Source: Cyclina sinensis (taxonomy: Eukaryota; Mollusca; Bivalvia; Venerida; Veneridae). From it: a stretch of 64,000 bases of DNA. Below, piece after piece: positions 24,301 to 35,935 of the stretch. The stretch is taken from assembly GCA_012932295.1 (NCBI GenBank), contig JAAONU010000017.1:3534001-3598000 (forward strand), read 5' to 3'. The stretch's first letter is position 1. Each line of letters starts with the position of its first letter. The position numbers and the translations under genes were made by a program. The notes beneath the pieces were generated by a model. The model saw nothing but the letters and a program-made list of their open reading frames with translations. It was not told the origin of the DNA and made no database searches.

Positions 24301-24759
24301 ATCCACATAACAACGTAACATGAAAAATTACAAAATGGAAGTTGGCGTAGTTGAAATCATTTGTCACGAAGACAAGAGCTGTATCAATTGTTTACATTTT
24401 GTTTAACAGAATGAATGTATTTACCTGTAAAATTTGTTCAGCATAGCTTTGATGCCAAATTCTTATGTATGAACTGTACGTGTTCTAATAGTTATAACTT
24501 TAACAAGAGGCAAAACAGCTTAACTCGTACACACTACAGATCATCATCAGCAAGCGGGTACAAATATCTGAATATATCGTTTCCAAATATTCATAGATTA
24601 TACTATCGCCATTGTCACAAATGTCAAAAAGAAGAAAGGTAAAAATGGTCTGAGTTATTGGTATAAAATGCCTTTTTGTATTTATTATATTTATTTTCCA
24701 CATTTCAATTATTTTGTCTAGTAACGATATACAACTTATTCAAACATGTTCTGTTCGGT
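21366..24759. other. no gene seen
   Basis: AT-rich DNA with only short random frames and no clear repeat boundaries. Confidence 0.5.
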
Positions 24760-25290
24760 TCTATTCTATTCAATTTTGTTCACTACTGTCCCATAACTTG
24801 CTATCGTTTACTATCCTAGAATAGTCCCTATTCTAGTCTAGTCCAGTTTATTGTGTTAAAAAAATCGACTCTTCTCTATTCGAGTCTAGTTCAGCTGCTT
24901 GTGTTTAATTAAAAATACTTATTGTCTATTTTAACTCTTCTCTATTCGAGTCTAGTTCAGCCTCTTGTGTTTAAAAAAACTTATTTTCTTTCTTTTATAG
25001 TCCAGTTTCTGGTGTTTTAAAAATTCGACTCTTTCTTATTCTAAACTAGTCACAGTTTATAGTCCAAGTTTTGAGAAATACGATTCTTCTCTATTTTGGT
25101 CGAGTTCAGTTTATTGTGTTTAAAGAAATTCGACTCATCCCTATTCTGGTCTAGTGCACTTCAGTCTATTCTGATTGTCTACTGTATTCTATTATTTAAT
25201 TTTATATTGTATTCTATTGTATATTGTTTTATTTTGTTCTATTTTATTTTATCCTTGTCTAGTCTATAGTCTAGTGTAGCACTTTTTAGT
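24760..25290. repeat. degenerate tandem repeat rich in TCTAT/TCTAG
   Basis: About five or six diverged units of roughly 75-90 bp share ATTCGACTCTTCTCTATTC, GAGTCTAGTTCAG and TTGTGTTTAAA. They are embedded in TCTAT/TCTAG-rich sequence on both sides. Confidence 0.7.
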
Positions 25291-25559
25291 CTTGTCTGAA
25301 ATTTCTTTTCTGCTTCTATCTGCCATTTTTATCGCCTCTTCGTTCTACACTCTCATCAAGTCTAAACAATTAATCTCACGTGTCTTTTATTCTATTCAAT
25401 TTATTGCCATGCCATGCAAATGACCGCAAACTACCTATTCAGTTACAGGCAATATTTTTCTTCATAAATGTTTACGATTGCAATATTATTATTTCAAACC
25501 ACATCGTTTTATTTCACAATCCCAACTACCTGTTTCAATGAAAAGTCAATCTGATTTAA

Positions 25560-25756
25560 TCACAGCCGGGTTGAACGGCGACATTGGCCGAGCGAAATCA
25601 TTGTTGACAATTAAATGGAAACAGTTGGGCGCATATAAGATTAAGACTAAGAGGTAATACATTTATGATAACATTTCTAATTCCGTGATCATTTGTTATT
25701 GGAGTTAATAATTCAATGTGAAAGCGAAGCGGAATTTATTTGTACCAAAGGTAAGA
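25560..25756 (+). promoter_or_regulatory. candidate TATA promoter with 5' non-coding exon
   Basis: A locally GC-richer block (about 25565-25635) is followed by CATATAAGA (TATAAG at 25634-25639). About 110 bases later there is a consensus donor, AAAG|GTAAGAATG, at 25747-25755. The sequence between has no long frame and could be a 5' UTR exon. No downstream exon was found, so this may be coincidence. Confidence 0.25.
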
Positions 25757-26680
25757 ATGATTACATTTATTATTTATGTTATATTCTCTTTAAATTGATA
25801 TAAATACTGTTATTTACTCATCACGATTGATCATGGTAGATAATTGTATAATTTTACCATCAATTGGTTAAAAAGTGGTAGTTATCTCTCTCTAAAAAAA
25901 ATTAAAGTCAGTTCATATTTCAAAGAACAGAACTTAAATCTGTTCAGCACATAAGGATGACAATTTGAAAGTGGGAGTTTTATTGTAATCATCTAGATAT
26001 TTTCCAAATCTTGCTTATTTATTATTTCTTTATTTATATGCAAAAATGTTTGATATAAATACATTTAATGTCGAGTAATTATTTGTAATCAAAAGATAAT
26101 TTCAAATTTTAAAAATGGAAATAAAATAGACTGTTTGTTCAGGTTACTTCTTTAAAAAGCTAGTCCCTAGAAATCAACAGAATAAATATATTAAAAAAGG
26201 TACATATAAAATAAGTTATCTTTTAACTCCTTTGAAGCATTAAGAGAAAAAACATTCAAATAAGTTTCTCTACCATGGAACCAGTCTAAAATGTTTATTT
26301 TATTTTTTTTCTTCCTCTTTGAACATTTTTTCTAACATGGTCAAATCTTTCACATATACATGTACATAATAAAAAATGTGAAATATCACCTTAAACTTAT
26401 GAAGTCAAAGGATTTAAAATTTGGCAATAATTGTATAATCACTGGATATTAAGACGGATTTATCGGTCAAAGGTCAATCCATAATACAGTAAGCTAAATA
26501 GAATTTCGAATATCTAACTAATTATGTAGAAAATGTTAGTTCATTTTTAACAGTTTATATTTTAAATTGAAAGATTTATGAATACTTTAACAATAACTTC
26601 GTACACAGGGGGCAACAATACAGCACTAATTTTCAAATAATTGCACGAATTTCGGCTAGACCTTGAAGTTTGATATTATA

Positions 26681-26797
26681 AATGTTTCTATATAAAACTG
26701 TTTATTTGTTATGCTAAATGAATGTTTCTATATAGAACTGTTACTTGTTATGCTATATGAATGTTTCTATATAAAACTGTTTATTTGTTATGCTAAA
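26681..26797. repeat. three-copy tandem repeat, period 39-40 bp
   Basis: Three near-identical copies start with AATGTTTCTATATA at 26681, 26721 and 26760 and end in TTGTTATGCTA. Confidence 0.9.
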
Positions 26798-27117
26798 ATA
26801 GATAAGACTGAAAATATGTTTTGTCTGTTGATGTTATGTCCCTTTAATCTCATTACATAGATAACGGTCTTCATTGACTACGAAAATTGTTGCTTACAGA
26901 GCAAAGCCAAACTGTCCTTTTTCATGACTTTTTTTTTGTATTTTTAACACAAAATTCCAAGAGAAAACGAATGCCGAATATGGCAACGTTATTTAAAAAA
27001 ATAATCACAAACTTCAACTGCACTGAAGTACTTAGTGGAATGGATTAATTTCGTTAGCCCACACAACTGCTACTGTCTTGTAAACTTCGATTATTTGAAA
27101 ATATTAATTTTGAGATT

Positions 27118-27650
27118 AATGTCGTCTTCTGCAGAATAGCTGGCTTAAATCACATACAGTTGGTTGCCCCCTCACCCTAACTGTCGACTTTGTAATTACC
27201 CATTCATGGTTTCACAACTCTTATTGTAGACAGCCGAATGACTCCAAATATGATTTTATTCACATTTAATATTCCCGCTGTTTCACTGAGACAACCTATC
27301 GAAATCAAGCTATGAAATCTGATCGCGCGCACTCATGTTAGATAAATTGAGTCACGCAATATTTTCGTCTGCTTCTAGTACACTAGACATTGTTACAGCT
27401 TCGTCTGAATTTTGAAAGAAATCGATAGATCGATGCATATGATATGGAACTAAATGAAAACATTTTTGCAATTCTAGTTTTGTAATATTTAAATCATTTT
27501 TAACATACTTTTGCATGCAAAATTTTGGAAAATTGCGTTACTTTGCACTGAACGATGAATGAAAAAGTTCTTCTGCATTCATTTTTTGTTTTCAAAATTG
27601 GATATATGCAAGATTATTTGTTTGTTAGTTCTGGTTCGTTGGGGCTGAAT
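27118..27650 (+). repeat. local duplication copy A
   Basis: Matches 33376-33875 in the same orientation. The best-conserved part is about 27196-27400, including GACTCCAAATATGATTTTATTCAC, ATATTCCCGCTGTT and GAGTCACGCAATATTTTCGT. No coding frame is conserved between the copies. Confidence 0.75.
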
Positions 27651-28129
27651 CAATGATCATGAAACAAAAGATTTGTTTCTGATTTTAACCAGCGTAAGAA
27701 GGTACAATTCAATGACTATTTAGTTTAATGTTCTGTTTGTATTATATGGCCGTGATGACAGCTATTATATCTTCTTTTGACGAGAGTCCTTCACGAAACC
27801 TTAATCGACCGAATATTGCACACCTAATTTAATTCAAAATTATAAATGTGCATCTGTTTGCACATTACTACGATATATTCATTTCTTCATTGTCAGAATA
27901 TGCCGTGCTGCTTTTTATTTGAAAAAAAAATAGAAGCTCGGATAGGGAGACATGGACATTGATAAATTTGCCATGGTAACTGTGAGAATACAGTTAACGA
28001 CACTGTTGATTTCTGAAACCAAAGGGAGAGGAATATTAGCTATATATTCTGGCATTTAGTTGTTGCAACCTCCACTGTCTTAAACCTAGTGATGTCCCAA
28101 AATGAAGCGCTAGTATATATATTCAGAAA

Positions 28130-28285
28130 GAAATATATAATAATAAAGAAAGGGAGATATAAAGAAGGAAGGAAAGACATACAGAAAAGAAAAAAAGAAG
28201 GAAGGAAGAAGAAACATACAGAAAAGAAAGAAAGAAAGAAATTTTAAAGGAAATTGAAGGAAAGAAAGAAGGAAAGAAAACGGAA
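28130..28285. repeat. purine-rich GAAA/GAAG tract
   Basis: Almost uninterrupted A/G sequence with GAAAGAAAGAAAG and GGAAGGAAG runs on the plus strand. Confidence 0.9.
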
Positions 28286-29199
28286 GCTGTTAAAATGGAA
28301 AAAAATCTTTATATATTCAGGACTATATGATGATTCAGTTAGAGGGCCGTACGGAAGAACCTCTGAAAGAAAAAAAGCTAACAAAAGCAATTTTCTTGGT
28401 ACGGACTTCCGACACCGTGTTTCGACACAACAGTTTAAAATAAATATCAAAAATCATAAAAATGAATAAGCAAACAAACGAACTAATTAACGAAAATTAA
28501 TATACATGTACTAACAAACCTTATAAACCAGCACGAACACGGAGCAAATTTGTAGACGATGAAGTTATAATGAAGACAGAGAATCTACAGAAAGGTTTCT
28601 TTGCATCTTTAAGAATCACCATCGATATCTCAGAACAGTCCGGACAATTGAATGCTTGAATGGAACATAATTGTGCAGAACTTCATTCTTAGTTCTTTTA
28701 AATTATGTTTTGAAATCAGTACTGATTCTTTCAATCTAAATGAACCTATGTTTGCAAAATGATAGCAAGAGATGACTTAGAAGCTGACAAAGCTGGACAA
28801 TAAAATGATACTTACCATGCAAGAAACTCTAGGAAAAACGTTATTTTTCACAAAATGAAATGTTTGCAGGTTTATGTAAAAATCCCAGCTCCAGCCCTTA
28901 GAGGATCTGTTTGAGTGCATTTTGCCTTTGTATGATTACTGTAGGTATTCCTGTTTTCTTGTCTTCTTTAAGTCATGAGCACTTTTCCTTAAATTAAATA
29001 TCAAATCGATCAGGATTACCGTCATACAAAGGTAGTCGTTGACTTGGTGCACCTTGCCACAAAATCATATTTTTTGTTTTAAGATAAACATATAATTCAC
29101 TTCATCAAAAAAGATACAATACAAATTCACTATTTAATGACAGAATTTGCTAAATACACGTATTAAAACGTTATCATGAGAATCAGTTTATAGATGTAA

Positions 29200-29325
29200 G
29201 GGAGTTATTGCACTATTTACTTCACGTCAAGAAAATTGTAATGTTTGAAAAATGATTATCTACAGATCTTCCCATAGGGAAAGGAAACAATAATTGATTT
29301 ACCATGTGTTGTTTACGGTTTATCG
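29200..29325 (+). repeat. promoter-like module, copy 1
   Basis: GGGAGTTATTGCACTATTTA, then CACGTCAAGAAAAT, ATTATCTACAGATCTTCC and AATAATTGATTTACCATGTG. It aligns with the copies at 35811 and 38019. The TATA box of the family is lost here. Confidence 0.6.
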
Positions 29326-29635
29326 GCCTCAACAGAATTGTAAAATTCTCTTTATCACGAAATAGAAATTTACAATTGTATTACATTAATACCTCAGAAT
29401 ATAAAATCCAAACAGCAAGGATAAATCCTAGTACTTATTTTCTACAATACTATTTTTGTCCATTCAAATTCCGACTCTGTTTATCTTGTCCTGACGTAAA
29501 TAAGGTATGTGATGTTAGTAAATGATTATTTGCAGGAGTGTGCTTTTTCAGTTAGCATCCTTGGTAATTAATCTGGGGTCGCAAAAAAATAGTAAAAACA
29601 TAGTTTGACCATAATGAAAATAGTGAAAAATGCAT

Positions 29636-29904
29636 ATCAGGAAAAACCACAGTCACAAAACACAGCAAAAAGTAGAGGAAGAGAAAACATTAATTTATTT
29701 AGATCATTTAAAAAAAAGACACCACAGACAATTAGCGGAAAAGAGAACCTGAGGGGTTATCGTCTGGGAACGGTCAGTGACAAAACACATTTGCCTCAGG
29801 GGATTTCAAGCATGGTCCCGGGTGCACCAACCTTACATTTGCCCAAACAGGTTATCATAATAACAGACAAGAAAAACTTGTCTTGGTGAATTTTCTCCAA
29901 CCCA
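29636..29904 (+). repeat. dispersed SINE-like repeat, copy 1
   Basis: About 265 bp matching 52802-53080 in the same orientation: ATCAGGA-AAACCACAGT, AAAAAGTAGAGGAA, AACCTGAG-GGTTA and GGTGCACCAA blocks. In the second copy, the minus strand has a box-B-like GGTTTAAACCC, which suggests a tRNA-derived SINE inserted on the minus strand. A 94-codon plus-strand frame runs through it but is not conserved. Confidence 0.6.
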
Positions 29905-31219
29905 TCCAAGTAGTAGCCAAGAAATCATCACTGTACTTTTATTCATTCACCTCGATACCAAAGAAGCCATTGCCAGTGTCACTTTTGAGCCATATCAACT
30001 AGGTATATTATGTTTTGGGAGAAAATAAATCAATAACAACAGAAATAAAATAAAACAAAATAACAAAACTAACATGGTATCTATAATTTTGTGCAATGGA
30101 TGTACCCATGTCCGGCAATTTGCATTAATTACTGTATTTTTCAATTGCACAGAAGTTTTTTATAGCAATTTTGAGCCCTGTCTAGATCAGTAAGATAGCA
30201 ATATCTACGTTAGTATTTAGCGCATTGTTATGGGGCCATTTGGACTAGTGTCTTAAGAATTTCGTAGGTAGTCGGGCTTCATTAGAAATAATGACACTTG
30301 AGGAAATCGAGACACAATGCAAATTGCACACAAAGGAATTCTAAATAAACACTAGGACTGTTAAAGGTTATGATGACGAAAAATAGAGCAAAGACAAATT
30401 GCTATTTGGTGTGACATTAAGTTATACAACAACAACAACAACAATATATGTATTAGCTTTCAAAAGAACACAGCAGCTGCCTGATATAAACGCTGAAAAC
30501 AAAGGCACGGTGATTTTTCTAAGTTAGTTAAAAAGTAACACAGACTTATTTCTCTTTTAAAATAAATGAAAATATACCCTTCATTATTGTTATAACTTTG
30601 ATTAATGACTGAGTCAGCCTTAAACGATTTTACTGTAATTAACTTTACTCAATGGAAGTAAAACTTTTCTCTCAATGAATATATTCATTAAGTAAAAGAC
30701 TGGTAATGTAATGTTGCTGAGAAAAAACATCCTGTAAATATTTTTTTCTAAAGATTCAGGGTTAAGTTGACATTTTATATAACTTTAAGCAATTTCTTGT
30801 AGTATTGAACATCAAATTAATGAAAATATCATTGAAATAAGACCTAATAGAAAAATAATAAAAATAGAATATATGAAATAAAAATTGACGCCGACAACAA
30901 CAAAACGTCGGGTCCCGGACATTGTTTCAGCCTCTTCTCTAACTAACTGAGGCAAATGCAATCCCAAAACACATTTTAAAATCACGAAACGAAACAAAAC
31001 AATGACTATAAACAAAATTTACCACGTCAGAACCGTGAATTAATAGGGTGTGTATGTAATGAATTCGGTAATTGCCTAACAAATTAACATGTCATATTTT
31101 TATTTGTTAGCACGTATGAAGACATCATCTCATTGATAAATTGTAAGAAAAGCCTAGCTGTAAGGAGTGGCAGCTATTTTACTTTTGTAGCAAGTTGGGA
31201 TTTAGCCCTGATGATACTA
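29905..31219. other. no gene seen
   Basis: AT-rich, with a short CAA microsatellite at 30426-30443 and no other structure. Confidence 0.5.
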
Positions 31220-31616
31220 TACGAGGGTTGTCCCAAAATACCGTATAATTCATTAATATTTTTTCAATGTGACGTGTCATGGATTTAATTTTTTGTGAAG
31301 CTTAATCAGTATTGTTTTTCACATATTATGATCAATTTTTGAGAGTGTTTGCACAAAAATGTGAATTTTATACATATATTTAGTAGGCCATGTATAGCCG
31401 CGCGGCCGACGTCAAAAACGGACAGTATCAAAATACTATTTGTAAAATTTACTTCTAAATATCTCGGCGAAAAATACAAGTATCGAAACAAAATTCATAT
31501 TGACGTAAAGAAAAATTATTGGCGCGTTTAAAGATGACGTTGGTACGTAAATGACGTCATTTGTTTTTCTTTTATGACGTTTACAACTGGCACGTTCGTT
31601 TTCTAGTTTGAAAAAA

Positions 31617-32860
31617 ATGGCGACGCCAACAGAAAAGGCGGACCATCGGTCTGTAATAAAATTTTGTGTTGAACGTGGCCTTACACCAGGACAAACAATA
31701 AAAGAGATGGAATCATCCAGAACGCATTGCAAGGCATCACGGGTATTGATTTATAAGTGGCACAAGCGATTTACAACGGGATGGACAGACACAGGTCTGA
31801 AAAAAGGGCGACCTGTAGGTATCAGCGATGCTGTAATTCAAAGGGTTTCTGACGTCATAAAAGCTGATAGACGACAAACTGTGCGAGAACTTGCGGGACT
31901 CATTGGAATAAGTAAATCTTCCGTTCAGAGAATTATGTCAGAGGAGCTCGGTATGTCTCGAGTGTGCGCTAGGTGGGTTCCTCGCCTTTTATCTGAAGAA
32001 CAGAGGCAGCGTCGTGTTAGAGATTCGTGCACATTCATACGCCAATATGAACGTGATAGGAACTTTCTTGATAAAATAATCACTATGGATGAGACCTGGG
32101 CCCACTATTTTGAGCCTGAAGGAAAGAAGCAGTCGTCAATATGGAAAACTCCAGATACACCCCCAGCATTAAAAGCCAAGTCGGTAAAATCCATGGGAAA
32201 AATAATGTTCATGGTTTTCATGGATAACAAGGGCATAATCCTAACACATGTGGTCCCTCCTGGTCAAACAGTCAATGCAGATTATTACTCAAAGGTAATA
32301 ATAATAATAAAAATAATAATAATAATAATAGTAATACCGGTAATAATGATAATAATAATAATAAAATTGATAAGTTAAAAAATAAGTTTATAATAATAAT
32401 AAAACTGTTAATTATCTATCATTTTGATAAATGTTTAATTTACCGTGCACACAGAAAGTAACGTTATCCATTTCAGGTTGTACGCGTTGGTCTAATGAGG
32501 GCTATAAGAAAAAAGCGGCCTGCCATTGTACAAGACCTAGAAAATGTAATTTATCACCATGACAACGCACCACCACACACAGCCGCCTCAACTGAACTGG
32601 AGATAGCACTTCTAGGCTTCAGAAGAATAACACATCCGCCTTATTCACCTGACCTTGCTCCGCTAGACTTTGCATATTTTCCCTCTCTAAAGGATCATTT
32701 ACGCGGTAGGAAATTTTCGGACTCTCATCACTTAAAACAAGCTGTACTTTCATTTAACCGATCCTTGTCATCTCAGTGGTTTGCAGACACATTTTTACGT
32801 TGGGTGGACCGTCACAGGAAGTGTATTCAGCAGCAGGGACAGTACTTTGAAAAACTTTAA
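31617..32860 (+). CDS. mariner transposase, two exons (D,D34D)
   Basis: Cut-and-paste transposase that would bind the 27-bp inverted repeats in the nucleus. Exon 1 is 31617-32294 (226 codons) and exon 2 is 32477-32860 (127 codons plus TAA), giving 353 residues, the usual mariner length. I start at the ATG in AAAAAAATGGCGACG. The N-terminal half holds two helix-turn-helix segments (about residues 11-52 and 85-107) joined by a GRP hinge at 64-66. A CARWVPRLLSEEQRQRR linker follows at 117-133. The catalytic residues are D158 (ITMDETW), D255 (YHHDNAPPHTA) and D290 (HPPYSPDLAPLDF), with exactly 34 residues between the last two. The intron falls between residues 226 and 227 in phase 0. The joined sequence ADYYSK-VVRVGL has the form expected of an uninterrupted mariner. 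There is no stop or frameshift. Confidence 0.93.
32295..32476 (+). other. GT-AG intron with TAA microsatellite inside the transposase
   Basis: Begins AAAG|GTAATAATA and ends TATCCATTTCAG|GTTG. It is 182 bp, phase 0, and full of stops. The first 75 or so bases are mostly TAA/ATA repeat. Removing it restores the catalytic domain exactly, which a random microsatellite insertion would rarely do. A microsatellite expansion within an existing intron is the simplest reading. Confidence 0.8.
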
Positions 32861-33091
32861 GTGCGACGTCAGGTGCGTGACGTTACGTTGGTTATCGGTA
32901 CAGGCCGCGACATACTATACGATGTTACTGTGAAGTGTGTAAAAACATTGCTACTCAAGATAAACTAGAATGGTTTTTTGCATTTTGTCGGATAAGGATG
33001 TAACTACCTGTAAATAATATCAGTTATGATATTGAGAGATTTGCTTTTTATATAAATTGATTTTATACGGTATTTTGGGACAACCCTCGTA

Positions 33092-33306
33092 GTATTTTGA
33101 TACTGTCCGTTTTTGACGTCGGCCGCGCGGCTATACATGGCCTACTAAATATATGTATAAAATTCACATTTTTGTGCAAACACTCTCAAAAATTGATCAT
33201 AATATGTGAAAAACAATACTGATTAAGCTTCACAAAAAATTAAATCCATGACACGTCACATTGAAAAAATATTAATGAATTATACGGTATTTTGGGACAA
33301 CCCTCG
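33092..33306 (-). repeat. perfect 215-bp inverted copy of the mariner left end
   Basis: Exact reverse complement of 31222-31436 by eye, including a third copy of the 27-bp inverted repeat (33280-33306). TA lies on both sides (33090-33091 and 33307-33308); the source segment is likewise followed by TA at 31437-31438. The composite 31222-33306 therefore has 215-bp terminal inverted repeats. Confidence 0.92.
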
Positions 33307-33375
33307 TACATGATCGAAATTGTTTTCTAAGGGGAAAAAGACACAAAGAAAGATTCCATTGTAAACAGTTTTAAC

Positions 33376-33875
33376 AATGTCGTCTGCTTCAGAATGGCAG
33401 TCAGTGGTCTTCTTAACTAAAATGCTGGCTTCATAATTATCCATTCAAGGTTTCATAACTCCACAGTAGACAGCCAAATGACTCCAAGTATGATTTTATT
33501 CACACTTGATATTCCCGCTGTTACACTGACACCACCTTACAAATCAAGCTATGAATACTAATTTGGCGCACTCATGTTTAAATAAATCGAGTCACGCAAT
33601 ATTTTCGTCTGCTTCAAGTACACTGGACACTGTTACTGTACCGTCTGAACTTTGGAAGAATAATCAGTTTTTCGTTGCATATGTAACGAAACAAATTAGA
33701 AACTAGAGGGAAACGACCTTGTAATTCAGTTAATTTCATAAAATTTGTATTTTCTTGCATGGTCTTTCCAGTATCGATATTTGCTTGAATGTTGATTATT
33801 TCTATTTTAAGTACAACGTTGTTTAGATATGCATTATCTTATTTGTTTGTTTATAACATCTGGTTCCAGGACATT
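33376..33875 (+). repeat. local duplication copy B
   Basis: Direct diverged copy of 27118-27650, starting 68 bp after the mariner composite. The strongest match is about 33440-33640. Confidence 0.75.
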
Positions 33876-35116
33876 AACAACACATATTTATTTCATAACA
33901 CAGCTCTAACTGTAGCAAACAATCATTTTCATTCAAATTCTAGTTTGTGTAGTTTGAAAAAATTGTAATTTCACAAATCGCTTTTTTGCAAAAGTCATTT
34001 TATTAGCTTCTATTTACCGAGAATACAACCGTCAAAATAATCAACTACTGATAAAACCCTACCTATAAACTTGTTAGTGCATGAAAATAATCATCAGTCA
34101 TTTGTAATACACAATTGTACAGTGGAAAACAATCGCCGTATAAGGATGCTTAGAAGTCTCGTAAGACACAATCGAAAAGTTTGCGTTTCGGGGAACTCTT
34201 GTGTGTGATTTTATTTCTTAAAAATAAAACTTATATGTGCCACTTAATATTTAAAGGATTTTAAAATATTATTTTGGAGAACGTGGTCCATAAATTCGAT
34301 ATGTTTCCTATATGTATAGAATTGAAGTAGTTCATTATTTAGGCAACACCATAATCAAATAATGTATTTCTTTTTCAATTTCCGGTTCCTAGTAGATTTC
34401 AAGAAAAATAAAACCAATATATTATGGCATGTGCATCCTCTCAATTGAAGACAGTTAAGTTCCCGGTAATTGGAATGGTGCATATGAGGAATGGACGTTG
34501 TACTTCGGATATTATGGAATACCAACAGGGAATACAGGTCTTTGAGATGCAATTTCGGGAAATATTAAACCGATTTATGGAAAGCCAAAGTAGTTATTAA
34601 CAGCTGCTCCTTATGTTGTTGACGTTGTAACAAGAAGATTGCTTTGAAATTGGAACTTCCCTTGTTACCCTGTTCCTGGTGTTCTCAACAAGTTTTGATA
34701 TTTTTTAGTTCGAAAAAAAGTTAGGAATAGAGCAAACGACTTTAAGCCTTTCAGATAATAATGGCCTTCATACCAGATGCTTCAAAACTTGTCATGATGT
34801 ATGTGGAGATTCATACAGACAAACTGCTCTCGGTTAGTCTTGAAATAGTCAGTTTTGAAATATACAGCACTCATGACTAATATTCTGTTATGCAAAAATG
34901 ACAAGTACAAACAGCAAACCTCTGTCACAGCAAGTATACTTAACAAAAGGGGCAATGTATGAAACTGGGTAAAAAAGTGAAAAATACAAATTTAATGTTT
35001 CTTAATTTGTATATATTCCAACTCCAGTACCTTGAATACATTCACTGCTTTCTGATATGCATTACCTCTCTAGGTATTATGTTTATACAAAGGTTTATTT
35101 TATTTTTATCGTTTAG
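33876..35116. other. no gene seen
   Basis: AT-rich, with no frame or repeat I can name. Confidence 0.4.
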
Positions 35117-35166
35117 TGGATCAGGGTTGCCTGAAGGTTTCAAGGACCAGTTGCTTTTTGAATCAG
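35117..35166 (+). CDS. candidate 50-bp internal exon
   Basis: A strong pyrimidine tract ending ATCGTTTAG is followed by 50 GC-richer bases and a consensus donor, TCAG|GTAAGA. One frame reads GSGLPEGFKDQLLFESG. Both splice signals are good, but no partner exon is visible, and 50 bp is too short to judge coding potential. Confidence 0.25.
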
Positions 35167-35810
35167 GTAAGAGTTATTATCTGTATCAAGATTTCCTAAA
35201 TACTTTTAATGTCTCGTGCATTTTAATCGCTAGGTCGAGCAAGAATGCATTTTCGTTCTGCAAAATTTCTTAAGACAAGCAAAACAAAAGATGCTATAAA
35301 ACAGCGTGTTTGACTATTCTCTGCTTATTAGTTTAAAGCTGCTTGTGAAACATATAGCATACATTGTAATAAAAAACATGGATCAAAGTAAATTATATGC
35401 AAAACTGTAGTCATATGTTTGCACGCAAAACCTAAACCAAAATTGCTACGTTTAAAAGGGACAATAATTTACAATAAATTCTGCAAAGAATTAGACAACT
35501 TGGAGATCTGATGTCCCTTAACACTTTTTTAAAGTTTCAATTCAATCCTTTCAATGATTGCTGAAAAAAGCATGGCAGTATGTTGGATGAAAAACTTCAA
35601 CTAATATTTCTCAGTAAAAAAAGCCATAATTTGCTTTCAATTTGGTCATGATTTATCTTGTGTGTTTAATGTCCGTGAGGACATTAAAGAAGTATTAAAT
35701 CAGTTGATATTGCTGATTAATAAGATATATACATTATAGTAAGTTGCAAGCAAAACCTCAACCAAGGTTACGCTTAAAACACAATCCCCAGAAACAATTA
35801 AACTGCATAA

Positions 35811-35935
35811 GGGAATTACACCTCTATTTGTTTCACGTTAAGAAAATAGATTCCTGTATATAAGATTACCTACAAATCTTCCAGTGAGAAAATGGAAACA
35901 GTAATTGATTTACCACGTGTTTTGTATGTTTTAAC
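35811..35935 (+). repeat. promoter-like module, copy 2
   Basis: GGGAATTACACCTCTATTTG at 35811, TATATAAG at 35857-35864, then ATTACCTACAAATCTTCCAG and AGTAATTGATTTACCACGTG. The spacing between the GGGAA block and the TATA box is about 45 bases. Confidence 0.65.

Larger units (their letters stand above)
31222..33089 (+). mobile_element. intact mariner element
   Basis: TA target duplications (31220-31221 and 33090-33091) flank perfect 27-bp inverted repeats beginning CGAGGGTTGTCCCAAAATAC (31222-31248 and 33063-33089). The element is 1868 bp and encodes one transposase on the plus strand, interrupted only by a spliceable intron. Intact ends and frame indicate recent activity. A perfect inverted copy of its first 215 bp lies immediately beyond the right TA. 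Confidence 0.92.

Noticed and set aside
28777..28920. 47-codon minus-strand ORF with an internal ATG|GTAAGT donor
   Set aside because: The donor is good but no acceptor exon was found and the frame is too short to judge.
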